Positions 17,169-25,196 of a DNA stretch of 64,000 nucleotides are shown here, one piece after another. The stretch spans positions 186,001-250,000 of the forward strand of contig CAWFHL010000001.1 in NCBI GenBank assembly GCA_963815645.1, in the 5' to 3' direction. How positions within the stretch are numbered: position 1 is the stretch's first letter; each line of letters starts with the position of its first letter. The DNA comes from JBBRHQ01 sp963815645 (GTDB taxonomy: Bacteria > Actinomycetota > Thermoleophilia > Solirubrobacterales > 70-9). The position numbers were made by a program, and so were the translations under genes. A model generated the notes under the pieces. That model did no database searches and was not told the origin of the DNA. It saw only the letters and a list, made by a program, of their open reading frames with translations.

Positions 17169-18170
17169 ATGGCCGGCAGCACAGCGATCGAGACCGACGG
17201 CAAGCGGGTCGCGGTCACCGGTGCTGGGGGCTTCATCGGGGGAGCGCTGATCCGAAGCCTCCGGGACGCCGGCGCCGAGGTCGTCGGGATCGACGCCGTA
17301 CCCGGGACCGCGACGCGAATCGAGGCTGCCGGAGCCGAAGCCCGGATCGCCGACGTCACCGACCCCGGCGCGATCCGCAAAGCCCTCGAGGGCGCCGACC
17401 TGGCGGTGCACGCGGCGGCGATCGTCAGCGACGCCGGCTCGATGGCCGAGCACGTTCGGGTCAACGTCGGCGGCACCGCGAACATGCTCGGCGCCGCCTC
17501 CGCTGCGGGCGTCGAGCGCTGCGTCCAGATCAGCTCGGTCGTCGTCTACGGCTACGACGACCCCTCGACCCAGGACGAGACCGCCCACCTGCGCAACTGC
17601 GGCGTGCCCTATATCGATACGAAGAGCGCCTCCGACCGTCTGGCACGAAGCCGCGGCGCGGTCGTCGTCCGCCCCGGGGACGTCTACGGTCCGCGCTCGG
17701 TTCCCTGGGCGCTGCGCCCCTTGGAGCTGGCCAAGGCCGGGCAGCTGGCGGTGCCTTCCGAGGGGAAGACCAGGATGCTCCCGGTCTACATCGACGATCT
17801 CGCCGATGCTGTGCTGCTGGCGCTGGCCCGGGGCGAGCCGGGCCAGGCCTACACAGCCTGGAATGACGCCGAGGAGGTCAGCTTCGAGGAATTCTTTAAC
17901 CGCTTCGCCGAGATCAGCGGCGGGAGGCGGGCGAGGCGGCTGCCGAGGGCGGTGATCCGCTCGCTGGGCCGGGCGATGGAGGGCGTCGCCGCGCTCAGCG
18001 GCCGGCCGCCGTCGATGACCAGGCATTCCGTCGTCCTGATCGGTCGCCGGGGCAGCGTCTCCGCGGCGAAGCTGCGGGCGCTCGGATGGGAGCCGAAGGT
18101 TTCCTTCGAGGAGGGGATGCGACGGACGGAGGCCTGGTTTCGCGCCGAAGGCCTGCTGCCCAGCAGCTAG
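17169..18170 (+). CDS. NAD-dependent epimerase/dehydratase (extended SDR)
   Basis: A 333-residue extended SDR. The cofactor motif TGAGGFIGGALI is near the N-terminus; SSVVVYG and the catalytic pair YIDTK (YxxxK) follow, then RPGDVYGP, all standard for sugar or sterol/flavonoid epimerase-dehydratases. The C-terminal part (PVYIDDLADAVLLAL, GWEPKVSFEEGMRRT) also fits. ATG 17169 lies 28 bases from the divergent PAP2 gene start, so the promoters must overlap. Substrate not evident. Confidence 0.88.
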   Translation: MAGSTAIETDGKRVAVTGAGGFIGGALIRSLRDAGAEVVGIDAVPGTATRIEAAGAEARIADVTDPGAIRKALEGADLAVHAAAIVSDAGSMAEHVRVNVGGTANMLGAASAAGVERCVQISSVVVYGYDDPSTQDETAHLRNCGVPYIDTKSASDRLARSRGAVVVRPGDVYGPRSVPWALRPLELAKAGQLAVPSEGKTRMLPVYIDDLADAVLLALARGEPGQAYTAWNDAEEVSFEEFFNRFAEISGGRRARRLPRAVIRSLGRAMEGVAALSGRPPSMTRHSVVLIGRRGSVSAAKLRALGWEPKVSFEEGMRRTEAWFRAEGLLPSS

Positions 18171-18174
18171 ACCG

Positions 18175-20013
18175 TCAGCCGCTGGCCATTGAAACCGAGA
18201 CGGCCGCCGGAACGTCCACCGGCAGAACGAAGGGCTGCTCGAATCCACGCGGGTCAATGGGCCCCGGCATCAGCTCCTCCGCGGGGGGGATCTCGACCCC
18301 GACGATGTCCATCCGTCGCTTCAGCGCCGTGTAGGCGAACCCGTAGATCTGCCTGGAGCTGTAGTCATAGGACATGAAGCTCGCCGGGTCCTGCCCCACC
18401 GGGCAGAAGACCTTTGCGGCCTCGGGCAGGAGCCGGGTCAGGGTGGAGACGATCACCTCTTCCATCTCCGGCCGTTCGCGCACCACGTCGCGCAGGAACC
18501 GCACGCCGAAGGCGATGTGACGGTGCTCGTCCTGCTCGACCAGAGTGAACCCCTGCTGGAAGCCCGGATACAGGGAGTGCTTGCCGAGGTAGTCGAGGAT
18601 GCTGCGCTGCCCGGTCATCGCCAGCACCCCCTCGGTGACCATGTGGTAGATGACGATCCCCTCGACGAAGAGGCCGAGGTCGTCGGGGCACCGCTGCAAG
18701 CGCTTTGCGACATCGCGGAGGCCGTCGTCGAAGACGAAGTGCCAGGCACCGACCATGGCCGCCTCGGCTTCCGCCAGGCGTGACCGCATGTCCTCGCCCG
18801 AGAGGGCCATCACCTCGGCGCCCCAGCGGTCGAAGAAGACGGCGTGCCGGATCTCGTCGGCGAGCTGGGTTGCGAGGAAGGCCTCAGCCTCGCCACTGGG
18901 AGCGGCGAGCACGAAGGGCGCCAGGTCGGCGGCGACCCTCTCCTCCCCCACGTAGAAGTTCGACATCGACCATGCGGTCTCTCGCTGGGACTCGGTGCTC
19001 GCCGCCAGCCACTGCTCCTGGTCGACCGAGAAGTCGAGCTCGTGGGCGCGCCAGTTGCGTTGCTCCCAGAGCGCATAGAGCTGCTCATATGACATCAGCG
19101 AGTCGCCCGGCGCCTGCCTGCCGTTGCCGGCCGAACCCCAGGCTCCGGCACGCCGCTGCTGGATCTCCCGCTGACGGTTCTCGCGCTCGATCTCGGGGAC
19201 GTCGACCCCGGCGGCGCGGTCGGCCCAGCGGCCGAACAGGGTCGCCGGGTGCAGCTCGCCCTCGATCTGGGTCAACCCCATCTCAGCGGCGGTGGTCGGG
19301 GACAGCTCGCCGCTGAGCAGCCGGCGCCACGTGTCGACCGAGACCCGCACGGTCGTGTCCACCCCCGGCCCCGCCCCGTTTGTGCCCGACTCCGGAGCCT
19401 GGCCCACCGCTCCGAGCTCCTGCGTTTGGACGGCGACCTCGCCGTCGTCCACCTCGACGATCCAGCGCCCACCGCCCTCTCCGTAGAGCTCGAAGGCGAT
19501 CGCGAATCGGTGCCCCCGGGTCCACTCGGGCTTGAACCCGTAGGCGAGGGAGCGGTAGAGCAGATCGGGGTCGATCGGCAGCCCGAGCCTGGCCAGCTCG
19601 TCGGGGCCGGCCTCGGAGTCCATGGCGCGCAGGTGAATCGCCTTCCGCCGCTTCCCGCGCAGCCGCAGCCTGCGGCGCAGGATCAGCCCCAGGGGGCTCG
19701 AGCCCGCGGCGAGGCTGGCGAGGCCGGCGGGGTCGGTGGCGATCGAGAAGTCCTCTGGACCGCCCTCCCCGTTGACCGGCTCGACCCGGGCTGCGCCGCC
19801 GTTGCCACTGCCGGTCACCTCCCAGGCACCAATACCGTCGACGTCGAGCCGCCAGCTGAGGTCTGGCGGCAGGGGAGCCGCTGCGACCGGGAGCGACTGC
19901 ACGATCAGCCTCGCCGCCAGCTCGGGCTCGGCGTCGGCCATCCGCCGCAGCGCTTCAGCCATCGTCCCATTGCCCCACCCGGTCTGCTGCCCGTTCTCGA
20001 CACGCGTCGCCAT
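18175..20013 (-). CDS. SCP2 domain - R2-like ligand-binding oxidase (R2lox) fusion
   Basis: A 612-residue fusion. Residues about 1-135 look like a diverged SCP2 lipid-binding domain (FSIATDPAGLASLAAG). Residues 150-262 form a clearer SCP2 domain (VSVDTWRRLLSGELSP). Residues 305-575 match R2-like ligand-binding oxidases: ligands Glu357, Glu387/His390, Glu461 and Glu496/His499. Val360 and Tyr456 are also present, at the spacing of the Val-Tyr pair that is cross-linked in R2lox. ATG 20013 has a strong AGGAGG site; the frame extends upstream to 20055 without one. R2lox proteins bind a Mn/Fe centre and a fatty-acid-like ligand; the SCP2 part may deliver it (inference). Divergent from the oxidase-like cluster. 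Confidence 0.88.
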   Translation of the reverse strand: MATRVENGQQTGWGNGTMAEALRRMADAEPELAARLIVQSLPVAAAPLPPDLSWRLDVDGIGAWEVTGSGNGGAARVEPVNGEGGPEDFSIATDPAGLASLAAGSSPLGLILRRRLRLRGKRRKAIHLRAMDSEAGPDELARLGLPIDPDLLYRSLAYGFKPEWTRGHRFAIAFELYGEGGGRWIVEVDDGEVAVQTQELGAVGQAPESGTNGAGPGVDTTVRVSVDTWRRLLSGELSPTTAAEMGLTQIEGELHPATLFGRWADRAAGVDVPEIERENRQREIQQRRAGAWGSAGNGRQAPGDSLMSYEQLYALWEQRNWRAHELDFSVDQEQWLAASTESQRETAWSMSNFYVGEERVAADLAPFVLAAPSGEAEAFLATQLADEIRHAVFFDRWGAEVMALSGEDMRSRLAEAEAAMVGAWHFVFDDGLRDVAKRLQRCPDDLGLFVEGIVIYHMVTEGVLAMTGQRSILDYLGKHSLYPGFQQGFTLVEQDEHRHIAFGVRFLRDVVRERPEMEEVIVSTLTRLLPEAAKVFCPVGQDPASFMSYDYSSRQIYGFAYTALKRRMDIVGVEIPPAEELMPGPIDPRGFEQPFVLPVDVPAAVSVSMASG

Positions 20014-20068
20014 CTCTCTCCTCCTCGCTTTTGGCCAGCCGGCCAATTCTTCCACGATGGGCGGCCGA

Positions 20069-20215
20069 ACCGCGCCGGCTCTTGCGGAATTACTTGCGGC
20101 GGCTCCGCCGCCTTACATGCCTCTGCCGGCGCTAACACCGCGCCGGCTCTTGCGGAATTACTTGCGGCGGCTCCGCCGCCTTACATGCCTCTGCCGGCGC
20201 TAACACCGCGCCGGC
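20069..20215. repeat. Two-hairpin intergenic repeat, locus C (half copy plus two tandem copies)
   Basis: Two copies start at 20092 and 20160, a period of 68 bases. They are preceded at 20069-20090 by the tail of a further copy (CGCGCCGGCTCTTGCGGAAT). Each has the GGCGGC/GCCGCC and GCCGGCGC/GCGCCGGC hairpins. The array fills the divergent gap between the R2lox fusion and the oxidase-like subunit II gene. Confidence 0.88.
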
Positions 20216-20268
20216 TCTGAATCCCCGATTAGAATGGCCGCGCCTTGGCGCCGCCGCGGAAACGCCCC

Positions 20269-21420
20269 ATGAGCCGGAGTCTCGTCCTCGCAGCCGGGGC
20301 GGCGCTGGCGGCGCTCTCCCTCCCGGCAACCGCCTGCGCGAATGTGATCTCGCCCCAGCCCGCGCATTCTCCGGGAGCAGAGGACGCGACGACGCTTTAC
20401 TGGATCGGCCTGGCGGTCGCCGTGATCGTGATCGTCGCGGTCAACGTCGCCCTGATCTACGCGGTGAGGCGCTTCCGCTCGGAACGGGGGACGGAGCCGC
20501 GGCAGGTGCGCAGCGGTCCCGGGATCCAGGTCCGGGTCGGGCTCGGCCTCGGTGCCCTGGCGCTGCTGCTGTTCGTCGTCGGGATCGTCTTCACCGAGCA
20601 GGCCCGGAATGTGCCCCCCACCGGACCCGACGGCCTGAAGCTGGCCCGCAGCGGCTCCAACCCGACCGGCGCCAACCCACTGGTGATCTCGGCCACCGGT
20701 CAGCAATGGCTATGGCGCTACGGCTACCCAAACAACGCCTTCTCCTACTACAAGCTGGTCGTCCCGGTCGACACGACGGTCCGGCTCGAGGTCGAATCGA
20801 CCGACGTGATTCACAGCTGGTACGTCCCGGAGCTCGGCGGCAAGGTGGACGCCGTCCCCGGCAAGGTGAACACGCTGTATTTCCGCGCCGATCAAGCCGG
20901 CAGCTACGACGGTGACTCGGCCCAGCTCTCCGGGCAGGGCTACGCGGCGATGCGGACCGAGGTCGAGGTGGTCAGCCCGGCCCAGTACCAGGCGTTCATC
21001 TCGCGCCAGCGCGACGATATCCAGGCGGCCCAGGACATCGTCGTCAAGCAGGCGGCGCATCCGCCGGGCTCGACCCCGAAGTCGAACGAGACGGCCGCGC
21101 AAGCCGCACCGAAGCCGACCAACGAGCCCTCCCCGACCTCCGACGCCGGAGCCCAGGTGTTCGCCGCCAACGGCTGCGGCGGCTGCCACGCGCTCGCCGC
21201 CGCCGGATCCACCGGCGCAGTCGGGCCCAACCTCGACAAGTCGCTGGCCCCCGACGACCATGCCGCCGACGTCGAGAAGATGATCACCGACGCGAACGCC
21301 GAGATCGTCCCGGGATATCCGCCCAACGTGATGCCCCAGAACTACGGCAAGAGCCTCAGCAAGACCCAGCTCAACGCCCTCGTCACGTACCTGATCGACG
21401 CCACGCCCGCGACCCCATGA
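20269..21420 (+). CDS. Cytochrome oxidase subunit II-like protein with fused cytochrome c, CuA ligands lost
   Basis: 383 residues: N-terminal signal segment, two membrane helices (about 43-66 and 88-108), a cupredoxin domain (about 135-240), a linker, and a C-terminal cytochrome c domain (CGGCH at 303-307, probable haem Met355). In the canonical family CuA is held by His, Cys, Glu, Cys, His and Met. Here His182 and Met228 remain, but the others read Ser217, Gln219, Ser221 and Tyr225 with unchanged spacing. The CuA centre is therefore absent, as in quinol oxidase subunit II, yet a haem domain is fused. ATG 20269 is chosen over TTG 20245. Its stop overlaps the next gene as ATGA. Confidence 0.9.
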   Translation: MSRSLVLAAGAALAALSLPATACANVISPQPAHSPGAEDATTLYWIGLAVAVIVIVAVNVALIYAVRRFRSERGTEPRQVRSGPGIQVRVGLGLGALALLLFVVGIVFTEQARNVPPTGPDGLKLARSGSNPTGANPLVISATGQQWLWRYGYPNNAFSYYKLVVPVDTTVRLEVESTDVIHSWYVPELGGKVDAVPGKVNTLYFRADQAGSYDGDSAQLSGQGYAAMRTEVEVVSPAQYQAFISRQRDDIQAAQDIVVKQAAHPPGSTPKSNETAAQAAPKPTNEPSPTSDAGAQVFAANGCGGCHALAAAGSTGAVGPNLDKSLAPDDHAADVEKMITDANAEIVPGYPPNVMPQNYGKSLSKTQLNALVTYLIDATPATP

Positions 21421-23114
21421 GCCCTCCGCCGGCGCCCATCGCTCCCACACGCCCCGAACTGGTCGTTGACGGCTTCCCGTCGAGCCGCCCCCGGTGGAGC
21501 GAGCTCGCGACCAGCGCCGAGCACAAGGACGTCGCCCGCATCCTGATCGGAGCGGCGCTCGGCTTCCTCCTGGTCGCGCTCACAGAGTTCCTGCTGATGC
21601 GCCTGCAGCTGGCGATCCCCGAAAACACCTTCCTCAGCCCGGTTGCCTTCAACCGGATGCTCTCCCTCTACGGGGTGACCGCGATCTTCCTCTTCGCCCT
21701 GCCGCTCTGCGTCGGGCTCTTTTACTACGTGGTCCCGCTGCAGATCGGGGCCCGGGGCACCGCCCTTCCGCGCCTCGGCCAGTGCGGCCTCTGGCTGTTC
21801 ATCTTCGGCGCCGCAGTGATCTACTCCGGCTACCTGTTCACTCCGCCTGAGGCGGGGGTCAACCCGCTGCCGCCGCTCTCCGAGGTCGCCTTCCTCCCCA
21901 ACAACGGGGTCGACGCCTGGCTGACCGGGACCGGGATGGCGGTGCTTGGCTTTGTCTTCCTGGCGGTCAACCTCGTGACGACCATGCGCAACCTGCGGGC
22001 CCCGGGGATGGCCTGGAGGCGAATGCCCGTCTTCTCCTGGGCGGGGGCGATCAGCTCCTGGCTGATTCTGGTGATCGGCCCGGTGATGCTGGCTGCCATC
22101 ACCATGCTGATGATCGACCGCAACTTCGACGGCGTCTTCTTCAGCGACGGCAACGGCGGGGCGCCGCTCCTCTGGCAGCACCTCAGCTGGATCTTCTACA
22201 GCGGCGTCTACATGCTGATCCTGATCACCGCCCTGGGAGCGATCGCAGAGATCGTCCCGGCGCTCTCCCGCCGGCCCCTGTTCAACCGCACCACGGTGAT
22301 CACCTCTCTTGTCGCGGTCGCCGTGCTCGGAACCCTGGCCTGGATGCAGAACATGATGACCGCGCCGATCGGGGTCGGCTGGATGTACTTCGCGATGCTG
22401 ATGTCGCTGGCGCTGATCGTCCCCTTCGGCCTGATCATCTTCAACCTGGTCGCGACGATGATCGGCGGAGCGCTTCGCATGCGCGGGCCGCTGAGATTCG
22501 CGTTGGGAGCGATCTCGATCGCCTCGATCGGCCTCGCCTCCGAGATCCTCCACTCGATGGTCGCGGTCGCCTGGCAGCTGAAGAACACAACCGACGCCAC
22601 GGCCGCGACCCACTACGCCCTGATCGGCGGGGCAGTTTTCGGCGGCTTCGCGGCACTGCATTTCTGGTACCCGAAGATGACCGGACGGACGATGGGCGAG
22701 AGCCTTTCGCGGCTCTCGTTCTGGACCATGTTCGTCGGTGTCAACGTCACCTTCTTCCCGCTCTTCCTCGCGGGGCTGAAGGGGCAGGTGGTCGACGGCT
22801 ACAAGTACTTCGCCGGGACCGGTGTGAGCGCCGACAACCTGATCGCCACGATCGGTGCCTTCATCCTCGCGGTCGGGATCATCCTCACCCTTGTCAACGC
22901 CTTGACCAGCCTTCGGGGCGGCCCCCCGGCCGGGCACGATCCCTGGCGGGCGGAGACGCTCGAGTGGTTCGCCCTCTCTCCCCCTCCGCCGCACAACTTC
23001 GACGTCCTGCCCGACGTGCGCAGCCACCAGCCGCTACTCGACATTCGTGACGCGATCGCCGATCGCGACGGAGCCGCTCCCGCGACTGAAGGCGAGCCGC
23101 AATCGGTAGCCTGA
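21417..23114 (+). CDS. Cytochrome oxidase subunit I-like protein lacking CuB and haem a3 ligands
   Basis: A 565-residue protein with about 12 membrane helices, clearly a haem-copper oxidase subunit I homologue (YYVVPLQIGA, RAPGMAWRRMP, HFWYPKMTGR, DPWRAETLEW). Compared with the canonical subunit I at 31015-32919, the haem a His is Tyr85. The CuB His of the YSHP motif is deleted (YSGVY), the HH pair is Gln311-Asn312, the haem a3 His is Ala397, and the K-channel Lys is Ile340. Only the second haem a ligand, His399, remains. Oxygen reduction by the usual chemistry looks impossible. The frame is intact and codon use is like its neighbours, so it is probably a maintained protein. Confidence 0.9.
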   Translation: MSPPPAPIAPTRPELVVDGFPSSRPRWSELATSAEHKDVARILIGAALGFLLVALTEFLLMRLQLAIPENTFLSPVAFNRMLSLYGVTAIFLFALPLCVGLFYYVVPLQIGARGTALPRLGQCGLWLFIFGAAVIYSGYLFTPPEAGVNPLPPLSEVAFLPNNGVDAWLTGTGMAVLGFVFLAVNLVTTMRNLRAPGMAWRRMPVFSWAGAISSWLILVIGPVMLAAITMLMIDRNFDGVFFSDGNGGAPLLWQHLSWIFYSGVYMLILITALGAIAEIVPALSRRPLFNRTTVITSLVAVAVLGTLAWMQNMMTAPIGVGWMYFAMLMSLALIVPFGLIIFNLVATMIGGALRMRGPLRFALGAISIASIGLASEILHSMVAVAWQLKNTTDATAATHYALIGGAVFGGFAALHFWYPKMTGRTMGESLSRLSFWTMFVGVNVTFFPLFLAGLKGQVVDGYKYFAGTGVSADNLIATIGAFILAVGIILTLVNALTSLRGGPPAGHDPWRAETLEWFALSPPPPHNFDVLPDVRSHQPLLDIRDAIADRDGAAPATEGEPQSVA

Positions 23115-23199
23115 CCGAGAGCAGGCACGGCGACCCGGCGCGCGGCAGGCGGCCGGCCACCGGCGCCCTCGACCCTCCCTGAGACCGGAAGCAACGACA

Positions 23200-24171
23200 T
23201 TGGAAGCCGAGAGCAGAGCCTTCGAGTCCCACCCGCTTGAGGGGGGGTTAGGGGCCGCGGGAACCCGCACCCGCCCCCGCTCGGCGGCGCCAAACGTCGA
23301 CGGCTCGCTGACGCTGGCCCTGCTGCGCGACTACATCACCCTGACGAAGCCGCGGATCATCTCGTTGCTGCTGCTGACCACGGTGGCGACGATGTTCGTC
23401 GCCGATCCGGCAGGCCCGCCCTTGTCGACCATTCTCTGGACGATGCTCGGCGGCTACCTCGCGGCCGGTGGCGCCGGCGCAATAAACCACTACATCGACC
23501 GCGAGCGGGACGCGCGGATGGCGCGCACCCGTTCGAGGCCCCTGGTCAGCGGCCGGATCGAGCCGGTCCACGGGCTGATCTTCGGGATCGCCCTGGGCGC
23601 AATCGCCTTCGTGCAGCTCTGGCTCACCGTCAATCCGGCGGCCGCCGCCCTGGCGATGGCGGGGCTGCTCGGCTACGTCTTCGTCTACACGCTCTGGCTG
23701 AAGCCGCTGACCCCGCAGAACATCGTGATCGGCGGCTCCGCCGGGGCGGTGCCGCCGCTGGTCGGCTGGGCGGCGGCGACCGGCGGCCTCAGCGTCGAGG
23801 CAATCTGGCCTTTCGCGATTGTCTTCCTCTGGACCCCCCCCCACTTCTGGGCGCTCTCGCTGCTGATCAAGGAGGACTATGCCCGCACCGGGGTGCCGAT
23901 GCTCCCGGTGGTCCGCGGCGAGGCCGAGACGAGGCGCCAGATCGTCATCTACTCGGTGATCCTGGCGGCGGTGACCATCGCGCCGGTGCTCACCGGCTTG
24001 TTCGGGGTGATCTATCTGGTCCCCGCCGTGCTGCTCGGCGGCGGCTTCTGCGCCCTGTCGCTGCGCCTCCGGGCCGAGCCGAGCCGCCGAGCCGCGCTGC
24101 GCCTCTACCTCTCTTCGCTCGCCTACCTGGCGCTGCTGTTCGTCGCCATGGCCCTCGACAGCGTCCTTTGA
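23200..24171 (+). CDS. ctaB: Protohaem IX farnesyltransferase (haem O synthase)
   Basis: A UbiA-family membrane prenyltransferase of about 323 residues that adds a farnesyl group to haem b, the first step toward haem A. The Asp-rich motif reads NHYIDRERDARMARTRSRPL and the second conserved loop contains TPPHFWALSL and KEDYARTGVPMLPV, both specific to CtaB/COX10. About nine hydrophobic helices follow. A TTG at 23200 is the only good upstream start; the first 40 residues are not conserved and the real start may be further in. Lies 85 bases after the subunit I-like gene. Confidence 0.93.
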   Translation: MEAESRAFESHPLEGGLGAAGTRTRPRSAAPNVDGSLTLALLRDYITLTKPRIISLLLLTTVATMFVADPAGPPLSTILWTMLGGYLAAGGAGAINHYIDRERDARMARTRSRPLVSGRIEPVHGLIFGIALGAIAFVQLWLTVNPAAAALAMAGLLGYVFVYTLWLKPLTPQNIVIGGSAGAVPPLVGWAAATGGLSVEAIWPFAIVFLWTPPHFWALSLLIKEDYARTGVPMLPVVRGEAETRRQIVIYSVILAAVTIAPVLTGLFGVIYLVPAVLLGGGFCALSLRLRAEPSRRAALRLYLSSLAYLALLFVAMALDSVL

Positions 24172-24219
24172 GCCGATCCGCGACCTGAGAGCCCGCCGGC
24201 CCTGATAGAAACCACCCGA

Positions 24220-24333
24220 GTGGACCGCGAATCGGCAAAGCGAAGCATCGGCGGCGGGCTCGTAGTCGGGGCCTTCGCCGCCGCGATGTTCGCACTCGCC
24301 TTCCTCGCAGCGGTCCTCTACATCGCCCCCTAG
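24220..24333 (+). CDS. Very small membrane protein in oxidase-like cluster
   Basis: A 37-residue frame starting at GTG 24220 and ending at TAG 24331-24333. It reads VDRESAKRSIGGGLVVGAF followed by a hydrophobic helix ending AVLYIAP. The short charged N-terminus and single membrane helix recall the tiny accessory subunits of bacterial cytochrome oxidases. It lies between ctaB and a second small membrane protein gene on the same strand, which supports it being real. No family can be assigned from so short a sequence. Confidence 0.55.
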   Translation: MDRESAKRSIGGGLVVGAFAAAMFALAFLAAVLYIAP

Positions 24334-24343
24334 CCCTCGAAAG

Positions 24344-24637
24344 ATGAGCGAGCCCCAGGAGATCCCCGCCCCGACCGAGACGATCTACGAGCCGAAACCC
24401 TCCTGGGCGCCGGCGTTCCTCGCCTTCGGTGTGGCGGCGATCGTCTGCGGCATCTACGCCGAGGGCTTCCTCGTCCGAGGCTGGATCTACTCGATCATCG
24501 GCGCGGTCTTCTTCGTCTTCGCCTTCGCAGCGATCGTCCGCGGCTCGATCCGCTCCTTCTTCAGCCTGCCGCGCAAGCAGCGGGTCCGCGGCGCCCCCCT
24601 GCCGGCTGCCTCACTTCGCTCGGCGAAGAGGGGCTGA
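24344..24637 (+). CDS. Small two-helix membrane protein, oxidase subunit IV-like
   Basis: A 97-residue protein beginning MSEPQEIPAPTETIYEPKPS, then two membrane helices (about 24-44 and 48-68) separated by a short RGW turn, and a basic tail. Length, topology and position after ctaB resemble actinobacterial cytochrome oxidase subunit IV (CtaF). Similarity is by layout rather than a clear motif. It starts ten bases after the 37-residue gene and is probably co-transcribed with it. Confidence 0.6.
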   Translation: MSEPQEIPAPTETIYEPKPSWAPAFLAFGVAAIVCGIYAEGFLVRGWIYSIIGAVFFVFAFAAIVRGSIRSFFSLPRKQRVRGAPLPAASLRSAKRG

Positions 24638-24665
24638 TACCGGGTCTCAGCCCCCCTAGGAATCC

Positions 24666-25067
24666 TCAGTCGGGGGTCATGCCCGAGGTGGCGCCCTCGC
24701 TGGTCCAGACCCGGACGATGTCGCGCATCGAAAGCACCCCGACAAGCTCGGGGCCGTCGTAGATCACCAGGTGGCGGATGCCACGCCGTGACATCTCCGC
24801 CGCGGCGCGCTCGAGGCTCCAGTCAGGCGCTGCGGCGATCACGCTCTCGCTCATGTGGTCGCGAACGAACTCAGTATCGGGATCCTCGCCGGCGCCGACC
24901 GAGAGCAGAATGTCGCGCTCGGTGATGATCCGCGGCGCCGGGGACTCGTCGTCGATCACGAGCGCCGCCCCGGTGCCCCGCTCGGTCATCCGGGTCGCGG
25001 CCTGGCGCAACGTGTGGGAGGTGCCGATCGAGAGCACCACCTCCGACATCCCCTCCTTCACCTGCAT
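24666..25067 (-). CDS. CBS-domain pair protein
   Basis: A 133-residue protein made of two CBS motifs. The first includes LRQAATRMTERGTGAALV followed by ITERDIL; the second includes RAAAEMSRRGIRHLVI and SMRDIV. Such stand-alone pairs bind adenine nucleotides and regulate partners or sense energy state. No partner domain is fused. It is on the opposite strand within the oxidase-like cluster, divergent from the di-haem cytochrome gene. Confidence 0.9.
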   Translation of the reverse strand: MQVKEGMSEVVLSIGTSHTLRQAATRMTERGTGAALVIDDESPAPRIITERDILLSVGAGEDPDTEFVRDHMSESVIAAAPDWSLERAAAEMSRRGIRHLVIYDGPELVGVLSMRDIVRVWTSEGATSGMTPD

Positions 25068-25196
25068 CCGGCGTCCTCCATCGAGGTCGTTGTCGATTTC
25101 GTGGCGATCAGCGCAAGCTTATCCAAACTTGAGCGGCCGATAGACGGCTTCGCCCGCTATCGCGATATATAGAATCGCTCGCGCACCGCGCACCCG

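Noticed and set aside
16191..18257. 688-codon minus-strand frame
   Set aside because: Only the C-terminal 316 codons (from 17141) are a PAP2-family protein; the rest is antisense to the epimerase.
21342..23027. 561-codon open frame on the minus strand opposite the subunit I-like gene
   Set aside because: Highly charged product without hydrophobic or family features, while the plus strand encodes a clear membrane protein.
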